Source: an uncultured Eubacteriales bacterium
GTDB lineage: Bacteria > Bacillota > Clostridia > Oscillospirales > Oscillospiraceae
DNA length: 64,000 nucleotides
Direction: 5' to 3'
NCBI GenBank assembly: GCA_900540545.1
Contig: UQGJ01000006.1
Coordinates: 62,001 to 126,000 of the forward strand
Shown: positions 28,240-37,300 of the stretch, one piece after another
How the letters are laid out: every line of letters begins with the position of its first letter
Position numbering within the stretch: the first letter of the stretch is position 1
Notes under the pieces: model-generated
Databases searched by the model: none
What the model was told of the DNA's origin: nothing
The model's input: only the letters and a program-made list of their open reading frames with translations
Made by a program: the position numbers and the translations under genes

Positions 28240-29769
28240 TTGGACGGTTTTCTCACCTTTGCCCATGAACTGATTTGGCAGATTTTGACCAACATCGCCG
28301 CCTTCTTCACCACCATCGGGACGGCGCTGCTGGGCATCTTCACCAGCTTCGGACAGTACGCCCTGATCGTGGCGGCCTACTGGCCGGGCTTCAGCCTGCT
28401 CCAAAAGGTGCTGTTGGTCATTCTGGTGGCCGTCCTGCTGGCGATTCTGGCCCTACTGCTTTACAAGGTCTTTCTCGGCGTCCGCAAGCGGGTGCGCCAC
28501 CGCCGCCAGGAGGTGGACAACGAGGACCTGATGGGGGAGATCGCCTCCCTGAACCGGCAGGTGGCCGACCTCATCGACGAAAAAAGCAAGATATTGGCCA
28601 TGAAGGTCTCCCAGCTCGGCCTGCGGCCCGAGGACGAGGCGGCCCTGGCCGCCGACGGCGGCAACGCCGCCGGGGCCGTGGAGGAAAACGGCAGCCGCTT
28701 CCCCAAGTTGACCCTGGTGGACGAACTCTACGCCCAGCCCGAGGAAAAGGTCTGGGACGACGACATCACCCTCCCCCAGCTCATGGACGGCTACCGCAAC
28801 TTCGCCGCCTCCCGGCTGGGCCTGTACTACACCCCTCAAATCGTCCGGCTCTTCTTCGCCAGCATGGCGGCCAGCCGGCTCATCATCCTGGAGGGCATCT
28901 CCGGCACCGGCAAGACCTCCCTGCCTTACTCCGTGTCCCGCTACCTCCAGAACCCGGCGGGCATGGTGTCCGTGCAGCCCTCCTACCGGGACCGCTCGGA
29001 GCTGCTGGGCTACTTCAACGAGTTCACCAAGCGCTTCAACGAGACCGAGTTCCTCCGCCACCTGTACGCCGCGGGCTACCGGGAGGAGCCCAGCTTCATC
29101 GTGCTGGACGAGATGAACCTGGCCCGCATCGAGTATTACTTCGCCGAGATGCTCTCCGTGCTGGAGATGCCGAATACGGACGAGTGGGTCGTGGACCTGG
29201 TGCCCGTCCAGTGGCCCAGCGACCCCAAGCGCCTGGTGGACGGCAAGCTCACCGTGCCCACCAGCCTGTGGTTCATCGGCACGGCCAACAACGACGACTC
29301 CACCTTCACCATCACCGACAAGGTCTACGACCGGGCCATGGCCATCGACATCAATGACCGGGCCGACCCCTTCGAGGCCCCCGACACGCCCCCCATCGCC
29401 CTGCGCTGCGGCCACCTGGAGGAGCTGTTCGCCCAAGCCAAGGCCCAGTATGCCATCAGCGCGAAGAATATCGAGCGCCTGTCCAAGCTGGACGACTATC
29501 TGCAAAAGCACTTTCGGCTGGCCATCGGCAACCGTATCTCCAAGCAGATGGCCGACTTCGTCCCGGTGTACATCGCCTGCGGCGGCACCGAGCTGGACGC
29601 CCTGGACTACATGATACAGCGGAAGATTTTGAAGAAATTCGAGAGTTTGAACCTCTCCTTCGCCCGGGACGAGATGGGCGACCTCATCACCTTCCTGGAA
29701 AAGCAGTTCGGCAAGACCGGTCTGCCCATGTGCAAGCGGTACCTGCAAAAATTACAGGTGATGTTCTAA
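28240..29769 (+). CDS. Membrane-anchored McrB-like AAA+ ATPase
   Basis: 509 residues. Two or three hydrophobic segments fill residues about 12-80, then a charged coiled-coil-like stretch (about 90-125), then a McrB-type AAA+ domain: Walker A G-I-S-G-T-G-K-T-S (219-227), Walker B F-I-V-L-D-E-M-N-L-A-R (286-296), the McrB-family signature, and sensor region I-G-T-A-N-N-D (346-352) with D-R-A-M-A-I after it. McrB proteins of restriction systems have an N-terminal DNA-binding domain; here that place is taken by membrane helices. Start TTG 28240 follows AAGGA (28226-28230). The partner gene begins 59 bases downstream. Role unknown; fibre assembly/remodelling is inferred from context. Confidence 0.85.
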   Translation: MDGFLTFAHELIWQILTNIAAFFTTIGTALLGIFTSFGQYALIVAAYWPGFSLLQKVLLVILVAVLLAILALLLYKVFLGVRKRVRHRRQEVDNEDLMGEIASLNRQVADLIDEKSKILAMKVSQLGLRPEDEAALAADGGNAAGAVEENGSRFPKLTLVDELYAQPEEKVWDDDITLPQLMDGYRNFAASRLGLYYTPQIVRLFFASMAASRLIILEGISGTGKTSLPYSVSRYLQNPAGMVSVQPSYRDRSELLGYFNEFTKRFNETEFLRHLYAAGYREEPSFIVLDEMNLARIEYYFAEMLSVLEMPNTDEWVVDLVPVQWPSDPKRLVDGKLTVPTSLWFIGTANNDDSTFTITDKVYDRAMAIDINDRADPFEAPDTPPIALRCGHLEELFAQAKAQYAISAKNIERLSKLDDYLQKHFRLAIGNRISKQMADFVPVYIACGGTELDALDYMIQRKILKKFESLNLSFARDEMGDLITFLEKQFGKTGLPMCKRYLQKLQVMF

Positions 29770-29775
29770 GCGGAC

Positions 29776-29799
29776 AGGGCCGCCATACATGGCGGCCGC
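29776..29799. repeat. Short palindrome, element D
   Basis: AGGGCCGCCATACATGGCGG followed by CCGC, a near-perfect palindrome. Relatives are at 24782-24805 and 50828-50853. It lies between the ATPase gene and its partner gene. Confidence 0.6.
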
Positions 29800-29828
29800 C
29801 CGCATCCCCCGAATCGAGGTGACCCCCC

Positions 29829-31877
29829 TTGGCCAGCACCATCAACAATCTCTACCTGAAATACTGCAACCGGGTCCAGCGGTTCCTGGAGAACGACGGC
29901 TATTACCAGTACCTGCTGGAGCTGATCGCCGCCGGCAAGCCCACCATCACCCAGTATAACCGGGTGCTGGACAAGACGGTGGACGAGAAGTGGCTGGAGG
30001 CCATCGAGGAGGCCATCCCCGCCATCCACGAGATCATCGCCCACCCCCGCCGCTTCCTCAAGACGGTGGAGGAGATCAAGCCCGTGGAGAAGGTCAAGAA
30101 GATCGGCCCCGACACGGTGCAGCACCTGTCCTCCCACACCCAGTACATCACCGGTATGCGGGGCGGCACCATCTACCCCGGCAAGCTGCTCACCGTGGAG
30201 AACGAGGAGAGCATCGACCTCTACGAAAACCGTTTCGTCAACACCCTCATCCGCAAGCTCTCCGAGTTCATCGAAAAGCGCACCGGCGCCCTGTTCTGGG
30301 ACACCGGGGACGAGGAGCAGTCCCTGCTGCGGATGGAGTCCACGGTGGAGGACGATTACGAGATCATCGACTACAAGCTGGAACTCACCGTCCACAACAA
30401 GCAGACCTATCTGGAAAACGACGCGGCCAAGCTGGAGGTCTTCAAGCGCATCGACCGGGTCCGCCGGGTCATCGCCGACTTCCGCCAGTCCGCCTTCGTG
30501 GCCGCCATGGCGGGCACCTCCGCCGTGCGCTCCCCCATCCAGCGCACCAACCAGCTCATCAAGAACCCGGACTACCGCAAGTGCTACGACCTGTGGCAGT
30601 TCCTGGAGCGCTACGACCAGGTGGGCTACGACATCGACGTGCGGGAGACCGCCCTGGACTTCGACGAGGACTACCTCTTCCAGATGTACGGCAATCTGGC
30701 CCTGAACTACACCGTGTTCAAGTCCCTGCTGGAGAAGGACCAGCGCCGCGTCACCGAGCCGCCCAAGCGGCGCAAGAGCATCAAGCCCAAGTTCGTCAAG
30801 CAGATCGTGGAGGAGTTCGTGGACGACTACGACATCCCCGACGTGGAGATCCGCAAGGTCATTGTGGAAGAGGTGGTCAAGGCTCAGGCGGAGATCGAGC
30901 GCCGCACCCAGGCCCTGAAAACCACCGACGCCGCCAAGGAAAAAGCGAAGCTGGCCAAGGAGAAGGAGCGGGAGAAAGCCCGCGCCGCCAAGGAAAAAGA
31001 GAAGGAAAAGGCCCGCATCGCCAGAGAAAAGGAAAAAGAGCGGGAAAAAGCCCGCATCGCCAAAGAGAAGGAACGGGAGAAGGCCCGCCTTTCCAAGGCC
31101 AAGGAGGCCGAGAAGGCCAAACTCGCCAAGGAGAAGGAACGCGAGCGCGAGAAGGCCCGTATCGCCAAGGAGAAAGAGGCCGAAAAGGCCAGACTTGCCA
31201 AGGAGAAGGAGCGCGAGCGCGAGAAGGCCCGCATCGCCAAGGAGAAAGAGGCTGAAAAAGCCAGACTTGCCAAGGAGAAGGAGCGGGAGCGCGAAAAAGC
31301 CCGCATCGTCAAGGAGAAAGAGGCCGAGAAGGCCAAACTCGCCAAGGAGAAGGAGCGCGAGCGCGAGAAGGCACGCATCGCCAAGGAGAAAGAGGCCGAA
31401 AAGGCCAGACTTGCCAAGGAGAAGGAGCGCGAGCGCGAAAAAGCCCGCATCGCCAGGGAGAAGGAGGCCGAAAAGGCCAAGCTTGCCAAGGAGAAGGCGG
31501 CGTCCAAGCCCCCTTCCAAGCCGAAGCCGAAAAAGCCCACCGCCTCTGCCGCGCCCACCCCACCGCCGTCCCCCACAGAAGCCGATGTTTTAGAGGAAGC
31601 TCCGCCCGAAGTCATCGGAGGGTCCACTGGACCTTCCGCTCCCGACTGCCCGGCCCCCGCGCCGGAATTGGAGCCGCGTTTGGCCCCAGTCCCCGAACCC
31701 ACACCAGAACCCGTTCCCATACCAGAACCGGAACCCGAGCCAGTCCCCGCTCCTGCTCCACAGCCGGAGCCGGAACCGGCCCCTGCCCCGGCGGAGGAGC
31801 CCGCGCCCCAGGTGCGGCCCGCCACCGGCAACCCCGTTTTGGACTGGATCAACCGCCGCAGACGGCGGGACCGCTGA
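29829..31877 (+). CDS. DUF2357-like protein with long charged coiled coil and Pro-rich tail
   Basis: 682 residues, no signal peptide. Residues about 1-350 are a folded region. Its segment L-T-V-E-N-E-E-S-I-D-L-Y-E-N-R-F-V-N-T-L-I resembles DUF2357 proteins, which pair with McrB-type ATPases. Residues about 350-560 are almost only Lys/Glu/Ala/Arg and include five exact-length 24-residue repeats (31128-31487), predicted as one long coiled coil or charged single helix. About 560-670 is Pro/Glu/Ala-rich (P-E-P-E-P-E-P-V-P-A-P). The end is N-P-V-L-D-W-I-N-R-R-R-R-R-D-R. No PD-(D/E)XK nuclease motif was seen, unlike McrC. Start TTG follows GAGGTG. Probable cytosolic partner of the ATPase. Confidence 0.72.
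   Translation: MASTINNLYLKYCNRVQRFLENDGYYQYLLELIAAGKPTITQYNRVLDKTVDEKWLEAIEEAIPAIHEIIAHPRRFLKTVEEIKPVEKVKKIGPDTVQHLSSHTQYITGMRGGTIYPGKLLTVENEESIDLYENRFVNTLIRKLSEFIEKRTGALFWDTGDEEQSLLRMESTVEDDYEIIDYKLELTVHNKQTYLENDAAKLEVFKRIDRVRRVIADFRQSAFVAAMAGTSAVRSPIQRTNQLIKNPDYRKCYDLWQFLERYDQVGYDIDVRETALDFDEDYLFQMYGNLALNYTVFKSLLEKDQRRVTEPPKRRKSIKPKFVKQIVEEFVDDYDIPDVEIRKVIVEEVVKAQAEIERRTQALKTTDAAKEKAKLAKEKEREKARAAKEKEKEKARIAREKEKEREKARIAKEKEREKARLSKAKEAEKAKLAKEKEREREKARIAKEKEAEKARLAKEKEREREKARIAKEKEAEKARLAKEKEREREKARIVKEKEAEKAKLAKEKEREREKARIAKEKEAEKARLAKEKEREREKARIAREKEAEKAKLAKEKAASKPPSKPKPKKPTASAAPTPPPSPTEADVLEEAPPEVIGGSTGPSAPDCPAPAPELEPRLAPVPEPTPEPVPIPEPEPEPVPAPAPQPEPEPAPAPAEEPAPQVRPATGNPVLDWINRRRRRDR
31128..31487 (+). 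repeat. Five in-frame 72-base tandem repeats
   Basis: Unit starts at 31128, 31200, 31272, 31344 and 31416. Each encodes 24 residues beginning K-E-K-E-R-E-R-E-K-A-R-I and ending A-E-K-A-[RK]-L-A. Units differ by few, mostly synonymous, bases, which implies recent expansion or gene conversion. Confidence 0.9.
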
Positions 31878-31916
31878 CAAATCCATTCGACACTGACCCA
31901 GAGAGGAGGCATGACC

Positions 31917-32675
31917 ATGAGAGACCGTCGGGAGCTTATGACCCACATCCTCATGGTCGTGGCTCCTCTTGTCATGCTGGCGGCCCTCACCGCCGCCTGG
32001 TTCATCAACTCCAACACCGTGGGGCTGTCGGCCCTGAGCTTCGCCTCCCAGAACACCGGCCCCGGCGCGGCCCTCCACTTCGGCAAGGTGGTCAAGGCGG
32101 ACCGCGCCGCCACCGCAGACAGTCTCACCAACACCGTCCTGTGGGGCCCGGAGGAAAAAACCGAGGACTCGGCCATCGTCATCGAGAACATGGTCCCCGG
32201 TCAGTGTGAATACTACCTGCTGGTGGGCAACGAGCCCATCACCGTCTCCCTCACCGGCGTGGTCTATACGGACGGCGACGGCAAGGAGGTAGTCCCGGCC
32301 ACCGGTGCGGACCTTCCCCTGGCCCAGTGTTTGGGGTTCTATCTCCTGCCGGTACCCGACGGCACGCTGAACACCTTCGACTGGGACTGGAATAAGGACC
32401 CTGAGAACCTAAAATTCCAACCCAGCTCCACACCCACCATCCCCCTAAACCGGGACTCCTCAGGCCAGTTGACCAGCGCCATCCTGAAGGGCGCGCCCCC
32501 CACGGACCCCCTCACCCCCGTGGATAACAGCACCCCCGTCTCCGCCTATATCCTGGCCATCTACTGTGACCCGATTTACAGTCAGGGGAAGGACGACCCT
32601 CGGCCAGTGAACACCCTGCCCGGGTCCGTTTCCTTTGGCCTGTCCTTCCCGAAGGGAGGGACCACAGGTGGGTAA
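31917..32675 (+). CDS. SipW-type exported protein (small TasA-like)
   Basis: 252 residues. Signal segment: R-D-R-R-E-L-M-T-H-I-L, hydrophobic core, then A-A-L-T-A-A-W-F-I-N-S-N. The rest has D-S-A-I-V-I-E-N-M-V-P-G-Q-C-E-Y-Y-L-L-V-G-N, the strand pattern of camelysin-like domains, and a Pro-rich segment. ATG 31917 is chosen since AGGAGG (31904-31909) is seven bases away; ATG 31911 is too close. Its stop overlaps the start of the next signal peptidase gene by eight bases, tying precursor and peptidase together. Confidence 0.72.
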   Translation: MRDRRELMTHILMVVAPLVMLAALTAAWFINSNTVGLSALSFASQNTGPGAALHFGKVVKADRAATADSLTNTVLWGPEEKTEDSAIVIENMVPGQCEYYLLVGNEPITVSLTGVVYTDGDGKEVVPATGADLPLAQCLGFYLLPVPDGTLNTFDWDWNKDPENLKFQPSSTPTIPLNRDSSGQLTSAILKGAPPTDPLTPVDNSTPVSAYILAIYCDPIYSQGKDDPRPVNTLPGSVSFGLSFPKGGTTGG

Positions 32676-33279
32676 AAAGGTCCTCTCCGCCCTGGTGAAC
32701 GTCCTGTGCGTGTGCGCCATCCTGATTTCCCTGGTGGCGGCCTGGACCGTCCTCACCACCCCCCGGGGCAAGGCCCCCCAGGTGCTGGGCTGGTCCATGC
32801 TCACGGTCCTCACCGGCAGTATGGAGCCCGCCCTCCCCGAGGGCAGCCTGATTTTCGTCCGCGCCGTCCCCGCCGGAGACATCCAGGTGGGCGACGTCAT
32901 CACCTTTTACGCCACCCTGGCCGGCCACGACGGGGTCCTCAACACCCACCGGGTCACCCAGGTGGTGGACGAGGGCGGGACCCTGTCCTTCCTGACCAAG
33001 GGGGACGCCAACGCCATCGGCGACGTCCAGCCGGTGCAGGCGGAGCAGGTGCTGGGCCGGGTGGCCCTGTGCTCCCCCGGTCTGGGGGGCGCGATTGCCC
33101 TGCTGCGCCGCCCCTACGTCTTTCTGCCCCTGGTCCTCCTCCCCCTGCTGGCGCTGATCGCCCGCTCGGCCCTCCGCCTGTGGCGGCTGGGCAAGGAGGA
33201 GGTGGCCCGGGCCCAACACGAATTGGAGGAGGCACAGGACCATGACCACCGAGACCCCGGAGCAGGCCCCCCAGACTAA
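32668..33279 (+). CDS. Signal peptidase I of the SipW / ER type (second)
   Basis: 203 residues. N-terminal helix (about 8-28), Ser51 in L-T-G-S-M-E-P-A-L, His94 in L-N-T-H-R-V, K-G-D-A-N at 111-115, and a second hydrophobic helix near 140-160. Start GTG 32668 follows GGAGGG at 32655-32660. The gene overlaps the previous stop by eight bases and the next peptidase start by 38 bases, so the set is tightly coupled. The presence of all catalytic residues suggests an active enzyme. Confidence 0.9.
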   Translation: MGKKVLSALVNVLCVCAILISLVAAWTVLTTPRGKAPQVLGWSMLTVLTGSMEPALPEGSLIFVRAVPAGDIQVGDVITFYATLAGHDGVLNTHRVTQVVDEGGTLSFLTKGDANAIGDVQPVQAEQVLGRVALCSPGLGGAIALLRRPYVFLPLVLLPLLALIARSALRLWRLGKEEVARAQHELEEAQDHDHRDPGAGPPD

Positions 33280-33691
33280 GTCCCGCCGCCCCTTCGGCGT
33301 GGCCGACGGCGTCTGCCTGCTGGTGCTGGCGGCCCTGCTGCTCTTCTTCCTGCTCATCGTCCCCGTCCCCGCCCTGCTGGGCCTGACCCCCTACGCCGTG
33401 GCCTCGGACAGTATGGAGCCCACCCTCTCCCGGGGCGACTTGATTTTCGTCCGCCCCACTACTCTTGGGGACGTGGCCGAGGGCAACGTCATCGTCTTTC
33501 AATACGACGGCAGCGTCATGACCCACCGGGTCTGGTCGGTGGAGGCGGGCGGCGGCGCCCTGCGCACCCGGGCCGACGCCTCCCCCAGCCTGGACCCCTT
33601 CCTGGTGACCGGGGAGGAGCTGGTGGGCCGGGCCGTCTACAAGCTGCCCCTGCTGGGCTATCTGAATCTCTGGCGGGAGGGGACGGCATGA
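33242..33691 (+). CDS. Signal peptidase I-like protein (third), altered box
   Basis: 149 residues. One N-terminal helix (about 22-45), Ser57 in A-S-D-S-M-E-P-T-L, His95 in V-M-T-H-R-V. The K-G-D-A-N box of its two relatives is replaced by T-R-A-D-A-S-P-S (109-116), so the conserved Asp may still be supplied. The C-terminal membrane helix is absent. It starts inside the previous gene, with AGGAGG (33227-33232) nine bases upstream, and overlaps the next gene by four bases. It may be active on a narrower set of substrates or act as a partner subunit (inference). Confidence 0.85.
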   Translation: MTTETPEQAPQTKSRRPFGVADGVCLLVLAALLLFFLLIVPVPALLGLTPYAVASDSMEPTLSRGDLIFVRPTTLGDVAEGNVIVFQYDGSVMTHRVWSVEAGGGALRTRADASPSLDPFLVTGEELVGRAVYKLPLLGYLNLWREGTA

Positions 33692-34323
33692 GCCAAAAGA
33701 CCTACCGGCGGCTGACCCGCTTCCTCTTTCTGTTCCTCTTTCTGGTCTTTCTCCTCCTGTACCTGCTGCTCAGCCGCCGCTACGACCGGGCCTCCGCCAA
33801 CGGGGGCGGCTACGGCTGGCGCAACCGCAGCCTGGCCCTGGGGGACGTGAAGATCAGCGACGTGCGCAGCGGCGGCTTCATCGTGGACGAGTTCCCCTTC
33901 GGCCAGTCCACCAGCCCCGCCGCCGAGGACTTTGACCGTCAGGTGGCGGTCTGCCGCACCCACATCGTCAACGAGGGGGAGGTGGCCGTCAACGTGGGCA
34001 TGAGCATCCACGGCACCCGCCTAGGCGAGGGGGACGCCCCCCTGTACGGCCTCAACTGCGGCGCCTACACCTACGCCGGGGAGGACGACCCGGCGGGGGC
34101 GGACTACGCCGCCTTTTTGACCCGCACCTCCGCCCTGCCCCCGGACAGCCAGCGCCTCACCCTCTGGCAGGAGCCGGACGGCGGGACCATGCTCATTCCC
34201 GCGGGGGAGAGCCGCTCTCTGGTCCTCTTCTTCTGGGTGGACGAGGCGGAGGTCCCCACCCTCACCGACCTGGACCGGGAGCGGTACAGCGTCACCGTCA
34301 AGCTCACCTCCCGGGCGGCGTGA
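33688..34323 (+). CDS. Single-pass membrane protein of unknown function
   Basis: 211 residues. A very hydrophobic N-terminal segment F-L-F-L-F-L-F-L-V-F-L-L-L-Y-L-L-L (about 12-28) follows a short basic start. The rest is exported: G-L-N-C-G-A-Y-T-Y-A-G-E-D-D, then a beta-rich end (G-T-M-L-I-P-A-G-E-S-R-S-L-V-L-F-F-W-V). This arrangement resembles the TasA-like neighbours but lacks the A-W-F cleavage pattern. ATGA overlap with the third peptidase gene. Not recognised as a named family; a fibre-anchoring or pilot protein is possible. Confidence 0.65.
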   Translation: MSQKTYRRLTRFLFLFLFLVFLLLYLLLSRRYDRASANGGGYGWRNRSLALGDVKISDVRSGGFIVDEFPFGQSTSPAAEDFDRQVAVCRTHIVNEGEVAVNVGMSIHGTRLGEGDAPLYGLNCGAYTYAGEDDPAGADYAAFLTRTSALPPDSQRLTLWQEPDGGTMLIPAGESRSLVLFFWVDEAEVPTLTDLDRERYSVTVKLTSRAA

Positions 34324-34372
34324 AGCGCCTCCCCGTCCCCCGCTTTTATTTGAACGAAAGGAGGCCCGGAAT

Positions 34373-37300
34373 ATGCGGCAGAAAACCACCGACCCCAAGC
34401 GGCTCTATCCCGAGCCTCCCCCCAAGCGGCTGGCCGACGAGGAGGCCCTGGCCCAGCTGCGGCAGGACCCGGCATACCGCAAAAACGCCAGTCTGGCCCG
34501 CGCCCTGCTCCACCGACCCCGGCGGCTCTTTGAGGCCGCCCCCCGACGCCTGCTCCCCGCCAGGACCCGGCGGGAGCTGGCCTACCGCTTAGTGGCCACC
34601 GCCACCAGCTTCGCCGTGCTGCTGGCCTCCCTGCAGGTGTTCCCCCTCCAGCACCGGGCCTCGGCTGTTACTGAAAGCGACGTCACCCCAGATTACAGCT
34701 GGCTGACCAAATATGCAGGGACACAGGAGGGCCCCTATCAAATCTCCAGCGCCCAGCAGCTCCACGCCGTGGCACGAATCGTGCAAAAGCTCACGGCGGA
34801 AGGCGCCACCATGACCACCGACGACGGTTTGACCATCACCGCGGGGACCTCCGCGGAGTCCGTCCCCGGCAACCTCATGCTCCTGCCCCTCTCCACGCCG
34901 GAGCCCACCGCAGTTCCCAGCGCGGAACCCTCCGCGACCGTCCCGCCCTCCCCAGAGGCCACCGTGACCCCTGACCCAACGCCAGAGGTCACGGTCACGC
35001 CGGAACCCACCGCGGCCCCGGAGCCGACGGCGACTGCCGAACCCACGCCAGTTCCCACTCCAGAGCCCACAGCGACCCCCACACCGAAACCCACAGAGAC
35101 GCCCATATCCACGTCCACGCCGGAGGACTCCGCCAAACCCACGGAGAGCATCTACCTCCCTGTGTCCACGGGTTCTCTGGCCTCCAACGCCGCCGGGTCG
35201 GCTGCCCTGGCTGCCCTGGCCGCGCCCTTGGCCGCCACCGCCGTGGAGGGGGAGGTCACACTTCCCACCCCCGCGCCGGACCCGGACCCCACCCCCGCGC
35301 CCGGGACGACGGACGAGTCCACGTCCAACCCCGGGGCCGGCGAGACCACCACCCCTGATGAGAACTCCGGTACTGAGGCCACCACCCAGCCCACCGCTAC
35401 CCCCGGGACCGAAGAGACCACCGACCCCGGCGGGGACCCCGAAACCGGGACGACCACTCAGCCCACCTCCACCCCCACGACCGAGGAGACCACCAACCCC
35501 GGAGAGGACCAGTATCCCAACACCGGGGCGACCACCCAGCCGCCCCAGTCTAACGACGCCCTGTCCAACGGGGACCCCACCCCAACCCCAAGCACAACCC
35601 CGGAGGTCAAGGCCATCACGGTCCCCGTTGGCTTCGAGGGCCGGTACTTCGTCCTTACGGCTGACCTGGATTTGTCCCCCTATCAGAGCGACAGCACCTC
35701 CGGCACGGTCTCCGGCTACAAGCCCTGGGTGCCCATCGGCACCATGGACGGCAGTCTTTCCCCCACCGGGGCCGGAAACGCCCCGTTTCTTGGCACGTTT
35801 GATGGGAAAGACCCTTCGACCCATGAAATCCACACAATCACCAACCTCTACTACCCCAACACCACTGTGAATTACGGTCCCCTTGTGGCCGCCGGGAGCA
35901 AGTATGGCTTCGGCCTCTTCGGCCTTATCGGCGAGACGGGGACTGTGAAAAACCTCATCATCCAGCCTGCGGCCTGGGGGGACGCGAACAAGCCCTATCA
36001 GATGGGCGGCGCCTATACCGACGCCACTACCTCAGTGGACGCCACCTCCCACGTGGGTGTCCTGGCGGGCGCCTGCGTGGGGACGGTGGAGAACTGCGCC
36101 GTGACCAGCCCCGCGTTCCATGTCAATACCGCTGCCAGCTCCACTCCCAATATCGGCGGTCTGGTGGGCCTGCTGGGCGATACCGGCTCTCTCACCGGCT
36201 GCACCCTTCAAAATGGAAGCCTGACCTTCACCCTGGGTGGTTCCAGCGCCCCCGCCGTGGGCGGCTTGGTAGGGACCAGCACCGGGACCATGACCAGCTG
36301 CAAGGTCCTCAACACCGCTTTCACTGTTGCGCAGAACAGCGACAGCATCGTCCGCTTCGGCGGTCTGGTGGGCATCCAGGGGGGCAACGACAAGACCGAT
36401 ACGTTGAGCGCCTATAACCTCAGCGAGTGTATTTTCACCGGCTCCATCACCGGCCCCTCCTCCGGCGGCCATAGCCAGAGCCGCGTGGGCGGTCTGGTGG
36501 GCTGGGCGTCCAACAGCGGCAAAAGCGTCAACATCGCGAACTGCGCCGTGGGGGCCGACATCTCCGTCCACAACGGCGGGATTGCCACCACCTTGGACGG
36601 CGGCATCGGCGGTCTGGTGGGCTATAAAGACATCCGCCTGAAGCTCCAGGGCTGCTTCTCCACCGGCCATATCAGGGGCAACCACCAGGTGGGCGGTCTG
36701 CTGGCCAACAGCTTCAATAACAGCAGTACCACCCAATGCTTCAGCACCATGGCCGTGGAGCGGTTCGAGGACAGCGACGCCGCGCTCAATCAGAAGGAGT
36801 CCATCGGCGGTCTCTTCGGCTTGTTTGCGGGCGGCAAGGATGTTCAATATATCAATAGCATTGAGGTCAAGGACTGCTACTTCGCCGGCAGTCTCCTCTC
36901 CCCCCAGTTCGGCAGCCTCGTGGGCTATCAAAGCGGCGCGAAAGGCAAGGTGGCGGTGTCCAATGTGTCCGTGGACGCCGCCGTGGCCCCCAACGGCCCC
37001 TACAAATACAAGGAAGCCGCCAGCATGGACGTCCAGTGGACCAATACCGCCGTAACCGAAACTGAATTCCCCACCGGCAGCGTCTGGGTCAACGCCGACG
37101 GCTGCTACCCCCAGCTCGCCTGGGCGGCCAACAGCGCCGATACCGACGTTCAGGCCCTCTCCCAGGCCGCCGCCAAACGGTGGGTGGAGTTGGATAATAC
37201 CAACTCCTACACCGGCGCCGACGGCCAGCGGACCATCTACCGGCTCAAGGACGGCGCGACCTTTACCGGCCTGACCCTGACGGACACCGACGGCTTCACC

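Noticed and set aside
28240..31877. Reading the ATPase and its partner as an ordinary McrBC restriction system
   Set aside because: The ATPase has membrane helices, the partner shows no nuclease motif, and the genes sit inside a fibre operon.
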